Both the position numbers and the translations under genes were made by a program. 20,691 nt of DNA from Porticoccus sp047635255. GTDB lineage: Bacteria; Pseudomonadota; Gammaproteobacteria; Pseudomonadales; Porticoccaceae. The notes under the pieces were generated by a model, which was given only the letters and a program-made list of their open reading frames with translations, was not told the DNA's origin and ran no database searches. This document shows positions 15,499 to 20,691 of the stretch, piece by piece. Location: positions 1-20,691 of the forward strand of contig JBLIIR010000016.1 in assembly GCA_047635255.1 (NCBI GenBank). Reading direction: 5' to 3'. Each line of letters starts with the position of its first letter. Position 1 is the first letter of the stretch.

Positions 15499-16187
15499 CT
15501 GATTATGTGCCTGTAATGACTATAGACGGCCCAAGTGGCTCAGGAAAAGGGACTATTTGTCAGTTAATAGCAATTAGGCTTGGATTTCGCTATCTTGATA
15601 GTGGCGCACTTTATAGATTATTGGTATTGGCCGCTAGACGTCATACTGTAGATCTAAACAATGTTGAATCGCTAGCTGTACTGGCTGCTCATATGGATAT
15701 TTCTTTTAATATGAATAGCGAACTTGAGTCGCAGATGATGCTAGAGGGTGAGGATGTATCTGCTCTTATCCGCGGTGAGGATATTGGTGCAGATGCCTCC
15801 ACTATTGCAGCTCACCTGGAGGTGAGGGCCGCGCTACTGAGCAGACAGCGCGCTTTTTCTAAATCTCCTGGTCTTGTTGCGGATGGGCGTGATATGGGCA
15901 CTATTGTATTTCCTGATGCGAACGCTAAAATTTTCCTTACAGCAAACCCTGAGATTCGGGCTAAAAGAAGACATAAGCAGTTGATGGATAAGGGTAAAGG
16001 TGTTAGCCTTGCTTGCCTCATAGAGCAGGTCAAAAAACGAGATGAGCGAGATATGACTCGTAAGTCTTCGCCAATGGTTCCTGCTCATGACGCTGTAATC
16101 ATTGATAGCTCACATATGAGTATTAATGAAGTATTAGAACTGGGGTTAGAAGTTGCTAAAAAAAATGGCATACATCCCAGTAAATAG
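15495..16187 (+). CDS. cmk: Cytidylate kinase
   Basis: Cmk phosphorylates CMP and dCMP with ATP, recycling nucleotides from RNA turnover. The 230-residue protein has the P-loop GPSGSGKGT (residues 12-20), the nucleotide-monophosphate site YLDSGALYR, VADGRDMGTIVFPDA with the conserved Arg-Asp, and the lid region RAKRRHKQLMDKGKG with KRDERDMTR. Length matches the bacterial family (about 225). The ATG follows GAGG by 7 bases and overlaps the tyrA-aroA stop. Position directly before rpsA is conserved across proteobacteria. Confidence 0.97.
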   Translation: MTDYVPVMTIDGPSGSGKGTICQLIAIRLGFRYLDSGALYRLLVLAARRHTVDLNNVESLAVLAAHMDISFNMNSELESQMMLEGEDVSALIRGEDIGADASTIAAHLEVRAALLSRQRAFSKSPGLVADGRDMGTIVFPDANAKIFLTANPEIRAKRRHKQLMDKGKGVSLACLIEQVKKRDERDMTRKSSPMVPAHDAVIIDSSHMSINEVLELGLEVAKKNGIHPSK

Positions 16188-16196
16188 CCAAGTATT

Positions 16197-16282
16197 TGCG
16201 GCAAATAACCAGAAAAGCCGCATTACTTTTTACTAACAACCCACATAACTGGTGATGTGGCTTATAGAGCTAATGGTTCTAT
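16197..16282 (+). promoter_or_regulatory. rpsA leader with three successive hairpins (likely S1 autoregulation; the first may also terminate cmk)
   Basis: Three stem-loops line up before rpsA. The first pairs TGCGGC (16197-16202) with GCCGCA (16217-16222). The second pairs CCACAT (16241-16246) with ATGTGG (16255-16260). The third pairs ATAGAGC (16264-16270) with GTTCTAT (16276-16282), including one G-U pair. The ribosome site is weak (AGG in CCTATAGG). In E. coli the rpsA initiation region likewise uses three hairpins and no strong Shine-Dalgarno to bind S1 and allow feedback repression. The first hairpin is followed by a T-rich stretch and might instead act as a weak terminator for cmk. Confidence 0.5.
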
Positions 16283-16301
16283 TCTTCCTATAGGTATCCC
16301 G

Positions 16302-17984
16302 ATGAATGCAAGTTTTGCAGAATTATTTGAAGAAAGTTTAAAAACAGTTGAGATGAATGCCGGTGCGATTATAACTGGTGTCATTACTGATATTGATAAA
16401 GACTGGGTAACTGTCCACACCGGTCTTAAATCTGAAGGTGTTATTCCAAAGGAAGAGTTTTTTGATGATAACGGTGAAATCGCCATCGCTATTGGCGATG
16501 AAATACAAGTTTCTCTTGAGGCAGTAGAAGACGGGTTTGGCGCAACTAAATTGTCTAGAGAAAAGGCTCGAGCTGCTGAGTCCTGGATTATTCTCGATGC
16601 TGCACTGAAGGCAGAAGAGGCAGTTATAGGAATTATAAGCGGTAAAGTGAAAGGTGGATTTACAGTTGAAGTTCAAGGTTTGCGTGCATTTTTGCCAGGG
16701 TCCCTTATAGATGTTCGTCCAATTCGTGACACCTCGCACTTAGAAAATAAGCCACTAGAATTCAAGGTTATAAAACTTGACCAGAAGCGCAATAATGTTG
16801 TGGTGTCTAGACGTGCCGTTATGGAGCAAGTTAGCAGTGTTGAGCGTGATGAAATGCTTGCTAATCTTGAAGAAGGGGCCACGGTTAAAGGCTTGATCAA
16901 GAATCTTACAGATTACGGTGCTTTTGTTGATCTTGGTGGAATAGACGGCCTATTGCATATAACTGATATGTCTTGGAAGCGCATAAAACATCCATCTGAA
17001 ATAGTAAATGTTGGTGATGATGTCGATGTAAAAATATTGAAATTTGATCGTGAGCGCAATCGTGTATCCTTGGGTATGAAGCAAATGGGTGAAGATCCTT
17101 GGGCTGATATAACAGGCCGTTACCCGCAAGGTGCTCGGACCACCGCTACAGTTACCAACCTTACTGATTATGGTTGTTTTGCTGAGCTAGAAGATGGGGT
17201 TGAAGGTCTTGTTCATGTATCTGAAATGGACTGGACTAATAAAAATATTCATCCATCTAAGGTGGTTCAGCTGGGTGACACAGTGGAAGTTATGATCCTA
17301 GATATCGATCAAGAACGCCGTAGGATTTCTTTGGGCGTCAAGCAGTGCTTTATGAACCCTTGGGATGAGTTTGGAACAGCGCATGCAAAAGGTGCCAAGA
17401 TTACTGGCAACATTAAATCTATAACTGATTTTGGTATCTTTATCGGTTTAGATGGAGGCATCGATGGGCTGGTCCATCTCTCTGATATTTCATGGGATGA
17501 AGTGGGTGAAGAAGCTGTCCGTAATTATAAGAAAGGAGACGAGGTGGAAACAGTCATCTTGTCTATCGACTCTGAAAGAGAGCGTATTTCTTTGGGCATC
17601 AAACAATTAGTTGATGACCCTTTTTCTCGGTACGTGTCTGAATACGACAAAGGGGTAGTTGTTTCTGGTACTATTAAGGAAGTTAATGCCAAGGAAGCGG
17701 TTATTCTTCTGAGTGATGGTGTTGAAGCGCAACTGAAAGCATCAGAGCTGTCGCGAGAAAAGGTAGATGATGCATCTAAATTTCTGAAAGAGGGTGATGA
17801 GATAGAGGCAAAAATTATCAATATAGATCGCAAGAATCGGATAATTTCTTTATCAGTCAAAGCCAAGGATGTAGAAGAGGAAAAAACTGCAATAAAAGAG
17901 CATAAAAAATCAGAAGTAGACAGTGCGTCTCCGACTACTATAGGTGATTTGATTAAAGCTCAGATGGAAAACAAAGAGGGTTAA
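16302..17984 (+). CDS. rpsA: 30S ribosomal protein S1
   Basis: S1 binds mRNA upstream of start codons and delivers it to the 30S subunit; it is essential for translation of messages with weak ribosome sites. The 560-residue protein has six S1 (OB-fold) repeats at roughly residues 18-85, 104-170, 190-258, 275-345, 362-432 and 449-518. The first two are divergent and ribosome-binding; the rest have the RNA-binding pattern, for example NLTDYGAFVDLGGIDGLLHI and SITDFGIFIGLDGGIDGLVH. The ATG at 16302 gives the N-terminus MNASFAELFEESLK, equivalent to E. coli. The frame extends upstream to a GTG at 16257, but those 15 residues lie in the leader hairpins and are not conserved. A strong terminator follows 10 bases after the stop. 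Confidence 0.97.
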   Translation: MNASFAELFEESLKTVEMNAGAIITGVITDIDKDWVTVHTGLKSEGVIPKEEFFDDNGEIAIAIGDEIQVSLEAVEDGFGATKLSREKARAAESWIILDAALKAEEAVIGIISGKVKGGFTVEVQGLRAFLPGSLIDVRPIRDTSHLENKPLEFKVIKLDQKRNNVVVSRRAVMEQVSSVERDEMLANLEEGATVKGLIKNLTDYGAFVDLGGIDGLLHITDMSWKRIKHPSEIVNVGDDVDVKILKFDRERNRVSLGMKQMGEDPWADITGRYPQGARTTATVTNLTDYGCFAELEDGVEGLVHVSEMDWTNKNIHPSKVVQLGDTVEVMILDIDQERRRISLGVKQCFMNPWDEFGTAHAKGAKITGNIKSITDFGIFIGLDGGIDGLVHLSDISWDEVGEEAVRNYKKGDEVETVILSIDSERERISLGIKQLVDDPFSRYVSEYDKGVVVSGTIKEVNAKEAVILLSDGVEAQLKASELSREKVDDASKFLKEGDEIEAKIINIDRKNRIISLSVKAKDVEEEKTAIKEHKKSEVDSASPTTIGDLIKAQMENKEG

Positions 17985-17994
17985 CACAATAAAG

Positions 17995-18028
17995 CAAGGG
18001 GTGGCAGAAATGGCTACCTCTTGTTTTT
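17995..18028 (+). terminator. Strong intrinsic terminator after rpsA
   Basis: CAAGGGGTGGC (17995-18005) pairs with GCTACCTCTTG (18013-18023) over 11 bp, two of them G-U, around a 7-base loop AGAAATG, followed by TTTTT. This separates rpsA from ihfB transcription. Confidence 0.85.
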
Positions 18029-18065
18029 GATTAAATTAATGCAATCACTAGCCTTATAGAAATTT

Positions 18066-18350
18066 ATGACAAAATCAGAACTAATAGAATCTATTATAAG
18101 TAAACAGGATCAACTTACTCCGGTTGATGTAGATCTTGCCATTAAAATGATCTTAGAAAAAATGACCCAAACACTTTCTGTGAATGAGAGAATCGAAATA
18201 AGAGGTTTTGGTAGTTTTTGTCTGCATCACCGTGCTTCCCGTATCGGAAGAAACCCGAAAACAGGAGCAGCGGTAGAATTGGCTAGCAGGTCAGTACCGT
18301 ACTTTAAGCCTGGCAAGGAGCTACGCGAAAGAGTTAACGTTTTTATATAA
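18066..18350 (+). CDS. ihfB: Integration host factor subunit beta
   Basis: IhfB pairs with IhfA to form IHF, the sequence-specific DNA-bending protein used in recombination, replication initiation and sigma-54 promoters. The 94-residue protein follows the family closely: MTKSELIESI, ERIEIRGFGSFCLHHRA with Glu44 and Arg46 (DNA-contacting in E. coli IhfB), the beta-arm tip GRNPKTG with intercalating Pro64, and VPYFKPGKELRERV. The N-terminus and the RIGRNPKTG arm distinguish it from HU. The start ATG at 18066 lacks a clear Shine-Dalgarno, which is unusual here. It sits directly after rpsA, as in E. coli and Pseudomonas, but behind a terminator, so it needs its own promoter in the 37 bases after the U-tract or read-through. 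Confidence 0.96.
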   Translation: MTKSELIESIISKQDQLTPVDVDLAIKMILEKMTQTLSVNERIEIRGFGSFCLHHRASRIGRNPKTGAAVELASRSVPYFKPGKELRERVNVFI

Positions 18351-18417
18351 AATTTAATTCCGCCCAAGCTATTTTTTAACCTGAAAGCAAAGCCAAAAAT
18401 ATCTTTGTTGCAGTAGC

Positions 18418-18432
18418 AGGAAAAGCTTTCCT
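18418..18432 (+). terminator. Possible weak terminator between ihfB and lapA
   Basis: AGGAAA and TTTCCT form a 6-bp stem around AGC and run into a T-rich stretch. The stem is AT-rich and the U-tract is broken, so termination would be partial at best. Confidence 0.3.
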
Positions 18433-18455
18433 TTTAGGTTCTTTTTGGAGTTTTC

Positions 18456-18746
18456 GTGTCAGCACTAAAAACCATTTTATGGTTGCTCGTTACATTTATC
18501 TCTGTCGCTTTAGGTGCCTGGATTGTCGTTGATAATCCAGACCCGGTATCTTTTAAAATTTTTGGTTTTACGGCAAGCACTTTACCTCTTGGGTTGTGGT
18601 TGCTTGGAAGCTTCTCGATAGGATGTATAACTTCGCTGTTAGTCACTTCTTCGACCCTAATTAGATTAAATTATAGATTGCGAAGAGCTGATAGACGGTA
18701 TGTTAAGTTAAAATCCTCTATAGCGGACATCAAGGAAGAAAAATAA
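18456..18746 (+). CDS. lapA: LapA family (DUF1049) inner membrane protein
   Basis: This 96-residue protein matches the LapA family: a short N-terminus, a first transmembrane helix (ILWLLVTFISVALGAWIVV), the conserved NPDPVSFKIFG, a second helix (LPLGLWLLGSFSIGCITSLL), and a cytosolic basic coiled-coil tail (RLRRADRRYVKLKSS). In E. coli LapA accompanies LapB (YciM), which controls LpxC turnover and lipopolysaccharide assembly. The start is GTG at 18456 with GGAG 6 bases upstream. Its stop overlaps the pyrF ATG by one base (TAATG), giving tight coupling. LapB, which normally comes between lapA and pyrF, is absent here. Confidence 0.88.
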   Translation: MSALKTILWLLVTFISVALGAWIVVDNPDPVSFKIFGFTASTLPLGLWLLGSFSIGCITSLLVTSSTLIRLNYRLRRADRRYVKLKSSIADIKEEK

Positions 18747-19444
18747 TGAAGACTAGCGATCCAAAGATTATCGTTGCTCTTGATTATAGCGACACCAAAG
18801 ACGTCATCAAGTTCGCTAATTCAGTTGATCCATCACTTTGCAGGCTTAAAGTTGGCAAAGAACTGTTTACCCATGCCGGCCCAGAAGTTGTTTCAGATCT
18901 TATCAAAAAAGGTTTTGACGTCTTTCTTGATCTTAAATTTCATGACATCCCCAATACAGTCTCTGGTGCTATTAGTATTGCTGCAGATATGGGTGTCTGG
19001 ATGACAGATGTCCATGCTTCTGGCGGAAAGAGGATGATGGAGGAAGCAAAAAATACATTAGAAAAAAATAATAGTGACATGTTGCTTGTCGCTGTGACAG
19101 TTTTAACTAGTTTTTCTAGTGATGATTTAAGTGATGCTGGCATTTCCTCGACCCCTGGAGAGCAAGCACTTCGACTCGCTGTTCTTGCCAAAAATTCAGG
19201 TATGGACGGCGTGGTTTCATCAGCTGGAGAAGCCAAAGAATTGCGCAAGACCTGCGGCGAAGACTTTATCTTGGTCACTCCGGGTATACGCGCCATTGCA
19301 GCCAAGTCAGACGACCAGCGTCGAATTTTTACGCCCTCCGAAGCTATGGCTAACGGAAGTAGCTACTTGGTAGTTGGCCGCCCAATCACCCAGGCGTTAA
19401 ATCCTGTTGAGGCGTTAAAGCTCATAATTGATGAGGTCTCATAA
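18746..19444 (+). CDS. pyrF: Orotidine 5'-phosphate decarboxylase
   Basis: PyrF decarboxylates OMP to UMP, the last step of de novo pyrimidine synthesis. The 232-residue TIM-barrel protein has IIVALDYSD at the first strand, LKVGKELFT, and the catalytic Asp62-Lys64-Asp67 set in FLDLKFHDIPNT. DVHASGGKRMM, VTVLTSF, VSSAGEAKELR, VTPGIR and VVGRPITQA contact the phosphate and close the barrel. Length agrees with the bacterial family. It is translated directly after lapA and is followed by a terminator about 90 bases downstream. Confidence 0.97.
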   Translation: MKTSDPKIIVALDYSDTKDVIKFANSVDPSLCRLKVGKELFTHAGPEVVSDLIKKGFDVFLDLKFHDIPNTVSGAISIAADMGVWMTDVHASGGKRMMEEAKNTLEKNNSDMLLVAVTVLTSFSSDDLSDAGISSTPGEQALRLAVLAKNSGMDGVVSSAGEAKELRKTCGEDFILVTPGIRAIAAKSDDQRRIFTPSEAMANGSSYLVVGRPITQALNPVEALKLIIDEVS

Positions 19445-19535
19445 GTATTCTTAATTAGGGCAGGCCTACAGGCATGTCTAAGCAGTAATATTCTGGAATC
19501 AGACCTATCCACTAGGTGTTATGACAGCAATAAAT

Positions 19536-19559
19536 AGGCCTCCGTTCAGGGGGTTTTTT
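19536..19559 (+). terminator. Intrinsic terminator after pyrF
   Basis: CCTCC (19539-19543) pairs with GGGGG (19549-19553) around GTTCA, extended by weaker A-T and G-T pairs outward, and runs directly into six T residues. It closes the lapA-pyrF unit. Confidence 0.7.
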
Positions 19560-19571
19560 GCGTTTTAAGGG

Positions 19572-19799
19572 GTGATCTACAGCCCAGCAAACACGAGGCC
19601 TCCAGAAAAAGGAACAGTATATAGGAGAAAGGAGTGCGCTGAGGGGCTCTTGACAGCAATACGCCAAGTTCAGTCCTGCCTTGAGCCCGCCCTTCTTTTG
19701 AAGATTAACTGGGCAGATTCCGGACCAGGTTACTCTTGGCCAGAGACTTATCATTCTGTCTATTTGCCTGGCTTTAACATTTTCGTGGTAACAGGGTAA
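19572..19799 (+). pseudogene. Possible gene remnant, unrecognised product
   Basis: An open frame of 75 residues starts at GTG 19572 right after the pyrF terminator. The first part is unremarkable, but the second half (LTAIRQVQSCLEPALLLK, then DSGPGYSWPETYHSVYLP and FNIFVVTG) alternates an amphipathic helix with aromatic strands and looks like real protein rather than random translation. It ends abruptly in a strand, which suggests a C-terminally truncated gene. The GTG has AAGG too close to act well; a TTG preceded by GAGGGG is an alternative start at about residue 27. I do not recognise the family with confidence. It could also be chance. Confidence 0.3.
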
Positions 19800-19844
19800 C
19801 CCCCTAATAAACCAAAGACTAGCTTAATAAATGGACCGACTTTC

Positions 19845-19870
19845 GGGGGGGGCAGGTCATTCCTGCCTTT
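19845..19870 (+). terminator. G8 run and terminator-like stem GGCAGG-TCATT-CCTGCC
   Basis: Eight G residues (19845-19852) run into a perfect 6-bp stem (19851-19856 with 19862-19867), which is followed by TTTGCG. The stem may extend by G-T pairs. The U-tract is short. It could end a transcript from the remnant upstream. Confidence 0.35.
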
Positions 19871-19977
19871 GCGCTTTAAACGTATCGGCCGAGGCCATAT
19901 TCCACCAGCCTCTATAAATCTCATTGTCCTTAATTGCGCTCTTCAACCGCCATTATCTCCTGATATGTATGGATGAG

Positions 19978-20010
19978 CTAGGTCTAGGTCTAGGTCTAGG
20001 TCTAGGTCTA
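19978..20010. repeat. Hexanucleotide array CTAGGT, 5.5 copies
   Basis: Five exact CTAGGT units are followed by CTA. CTAG is normally scarce in gammaproteobacterial genomes, so five in 30 bases is striking. On the minus strand the unit reads TAGACC and supplies the stop codon of the small ORF at 20008-20208. Confidence 0.95.
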
Positions 20011-20208
20011 CTGTTGTTGTCGACACAATCGGTCACCGGGTAACGCCGTTTCACCTAGCCTGATTTCTCCACTGTTTATCAATAATTCAAGCACAGGTGT
20101 GCCTAGAAGTTGATTTTTTAGGTAATAGAAAAAAATGATTAGTCCTACGAACAGAGTCATAGCTACTTTTTTAATTGCGGCCCAAAATATCGATTTAAAT
20201 CCGCTCAA
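20008..20208 (-). CDS. Doubtful small single-pass membrane protein
   Basis: A 66-residue open frame read away from iscA. It contains one clear hydrophobic segment flanked by lysines (KKVAMTLFVGLIIFFYYLKN), then a polar tail ending LCRQQQ at the hexamer array. From the TTG at 20208 its start lies within the end of the IscR-like inverted repeat, which leaves little room for a leader; an internal ATG at 20160 would cut into the helix, and neither has a ribosome site. I do not recognise the product. The tail running into a tandem repeat suggests either a truncated gene or chance. The divergent position against iscA across an operator is the best argument for reality. Confidence 0.3.
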   Translation of the reverse strand: MSGFKSIFWAAIKKVAMTLFVGLIIFFYYLKNQLLGTPVLELLINSGEIRLGETALPGDRLCRQQQ

Positions 20209-20268
20209 TAGTTGACTATTTTACTCGGGTATTATAAAGTTAATACCCGAGCAAAACAGTCAACTATT
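20207..20268. promoter_or_regulatory. Paired IscR type-1-like operators forming a long inverted repeat
   Basis: Two 28-base arms (20207-20234 and 20241-20268) are inverted copies with 26 of 28 positions complementary around a 6-base centre. Each arm holds a 25-base element of the form ATAGTTGACT, a T-rich centre, CTCGGGTAT. Against the E. coli IscR type-1 consensus as I remember it (an imperfect palindrome starting ATA-S-Y-Y-GACT and ending AGTC-R-R-S-TAT), the left copy (20208-20232) differs at 1 position and the right copy (20243-20267) at 2. A TTGACT hexamer in each arm could serve as a -35 in either direction. The right arm ends 105 bases before iscA. Confidence 0.7.
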
Positions 20269-20373
20269 ACGATTTAATGTCTTTGCGAGTGAAATTTGAC
20301 AGCAGATATCAAGTTTGTTTAGCCAGCCGGGCAACTGCCAAAACTATGATGTGTACAAAAAGGATGAATACTA

Positions 20374-20691
20374 ATGGCGATTACATTGACCGAAAAAGCA
20401 GCGAAAACAATTCAGGTCCAGCTTGCAAAGAACGGCAAGGGATTGGGTATGCGGGTAGGGGTCAAAAAAGTAGGATGTTCTGGCTTTGCATACACATTCG
20501 ACTATGCCGACGAAGTGCGTGCTGACGATCAGGTGTTCGAATCGCATAACGCGGTACTAGTGGTAGATGCTACCAGCCTGCCATTTCTCGACGGTTCACT
20601 TGTTGATTTCGTCAAAGAAGGCCTCAATGAGTCATTCATCTTTGATAATCCGAACGCCGAAAGTCAGTGTGGCTGCGGTGAGAGCTTTAAC
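20374..20691 (+). CDS. iscA: Iron-sulfur cluster assembly protein IscA (last residue or so outside window)
   Basis: IscA is an A-type carrier that receives Fe-S clusters or iron and delivers them to apo-enzymes. The 106 visible codons match the family from start to near the end: MAITLTEKAAKTIQ, KGLGMRVGVKKVGCSGFAY, VVDATSLPFLDGSLVDFVKE, GLNESFIFDNPNA and CGCGESFN. Cys35, Cys99 and Cys101 sit exactly where E. coli IscA has its three cluster ligands. E. coli IscA has 107 residues, so only about one codon and the stop are missing. ATG 20374 has AGGA 9 bases upstream. SufA and ErpA are alternatives; the short N-terminus and GMRVGVKK-GCSG pattern favour IscA. No iscR, iscS or iscU precedes it, yet an IscR-like operator pair does. 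It looks somewhat richer in GC than most of the window. Confidence 0.9.
   Translation, partial: MAITLTEKAAKTIQVQLAKNGKGLGMRVGVKKVGCSGFAYTFDYADEVRADDQVFESHNAVLVVDATSLPFLDGSLVDFVKEGLNESFIFDNPNAESQCGCGESFN

Larger units (their letters stand above)
19445..20373. other. Long stretch of about 930 bases without a convincing complete gene
   Basis: Between pyrF and iscA I find no full-length recognisable gene and no tRNA, SRP RNA or tmRNA signature. The stretch holds the pyrF terminator, a possible gene remnant at 19572-19799, a terminator-like stem beside a G8 run near 19845-19870, a CTAGGT array at 19978-20010, a doubtful small membrane ORF at 20008-20208, and paired IscR-like operators at 20207-20268. 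TGACAGCAATA occurs twice (19522-19532, 19651-19661) and AGGCCTCC twice (19536-19543, 19596-19603). The rest of the window is gene-dense, so this gap stands out. Confidence 0.7.

Noticed and set aside
16257..16301. GTG start giving an rpsA product 15 residues longer
   Set aside because: The extra residues are not in S1 homologues and the DNA is occupied by the leader hairpins; ATG 16302 gives the conserved N-terminus.
16338..16739. 133-codon antisense frame inside rpsA
   Set aside because: It lies wholly opposite a conserved S1 coding region, has Cys/Phe/Asn-rich shadow composition and no ribosome site.
18940..19305. 121-codon antisense frame in pyrF
   Set aside because: It is opposite conserved catalytic segments of PyrF and has low-complexity Ser/Ala/Thr composition typical of shadow frames.
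19512..19754. 80-codon minus-strand frame across the pyrF terminator
   Set aside because: Its end is simply the translated terminator stem and A-tract (KKPPERRP), and the Trp/Cys-rich sequence is not protein-like.
19978..20010. Hexamer array as a CRISPR remnant
   Set aside because: Units are six bases and contiguous with no spacers.
20207..20268. The long inverted repeat as an intrinsic terminator
   Set aside because: There is no U-tract after either arm, and the arms match a known regulator site pattern better.
20277..20525. 82-codon plus-strand frame overlapping iscA
   Set aside because: Most of it is an alternative frame of iscA, which is conserved to its catalytic cysteines. The first dozen residues only faintly recall IscR.

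Overview
The window is a stretch of gammaproteobacterial chromosome with low to moderate GC content. Gene order supports this placement: ubiG-mupP-yciK diverges from gyrA-pheA-hisC-tyrA/aroA-cmk-rpsA-ihfB, an arrangement known from Pseudomonas and relatives. Condensin-type scpA/scpB (rather than mukBEF) and a fused TyrA-AroA also point to the Pseudomonadales/Cellvibrionales side, possibly a marine lineage; the lineage is an inference. No insertion sequence, prophage, CRISPR array or tRNA was seen.

Layout. (1) 1-2692, minus strand: a compact run made of a VC0807-family membrane protein, YciI, a small anchored protein resembling the C-terminal part of YgiM/TIGR04211 proteins, a periplasmic cyclophilin, and pdxJ (cut by the window start). 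(2) 2878-6011, plus strand: yciO, scpA, scpB, rluB. (3) 6028-8261, minus strand: ubiG, mupP, yciK, convergent with rluB. (4) 8262-8447: a divergent control region with a triple 7-bp repeat and two dyads. (5) 8448-17984, plus strand: gyrA, pheA, hisC, tyrA-aroA, cmk, rpsA. The aromatic amino-acid genes are nearly contiguous, rpsA has a three-hairpin leader, and a strong terminator follows rpsA. (6) 18066-19444: ihfB, lapA, pyrF, then a terminator. (7) 19445-20373: about 930 bases without a convincing complete gene, holding a possible gene remnant, a G8 run, a CTAGGT hexamer array, a doubtful small membrane ORF and a long inverted repeat that reads as two IscR type-1 operators. (8) 20374-end: iscA, almost complete.

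Most of the window is ordinary core genome: chromosome segregation and topology (ScpAB, GyrA, IHF), translation (S1, RluB), shikimate-derived amino-acid synthesis, nucleotide synthesis (Cmk, PyrF), ubiquinone, PLP and peptidoglycan recycling. I found no clear new multi-gene system. The places most worth a second look are the paired IscR-like operators before an iscA that lacks iscR-iscS-iscU upstream, the repeat-rich gap before them, the rpsA leader, the two dyads before gyrA, the missing serC and lapB at their usual positions, an unusual PdxJ subtype, and the SH3-less YgiM-like protein.
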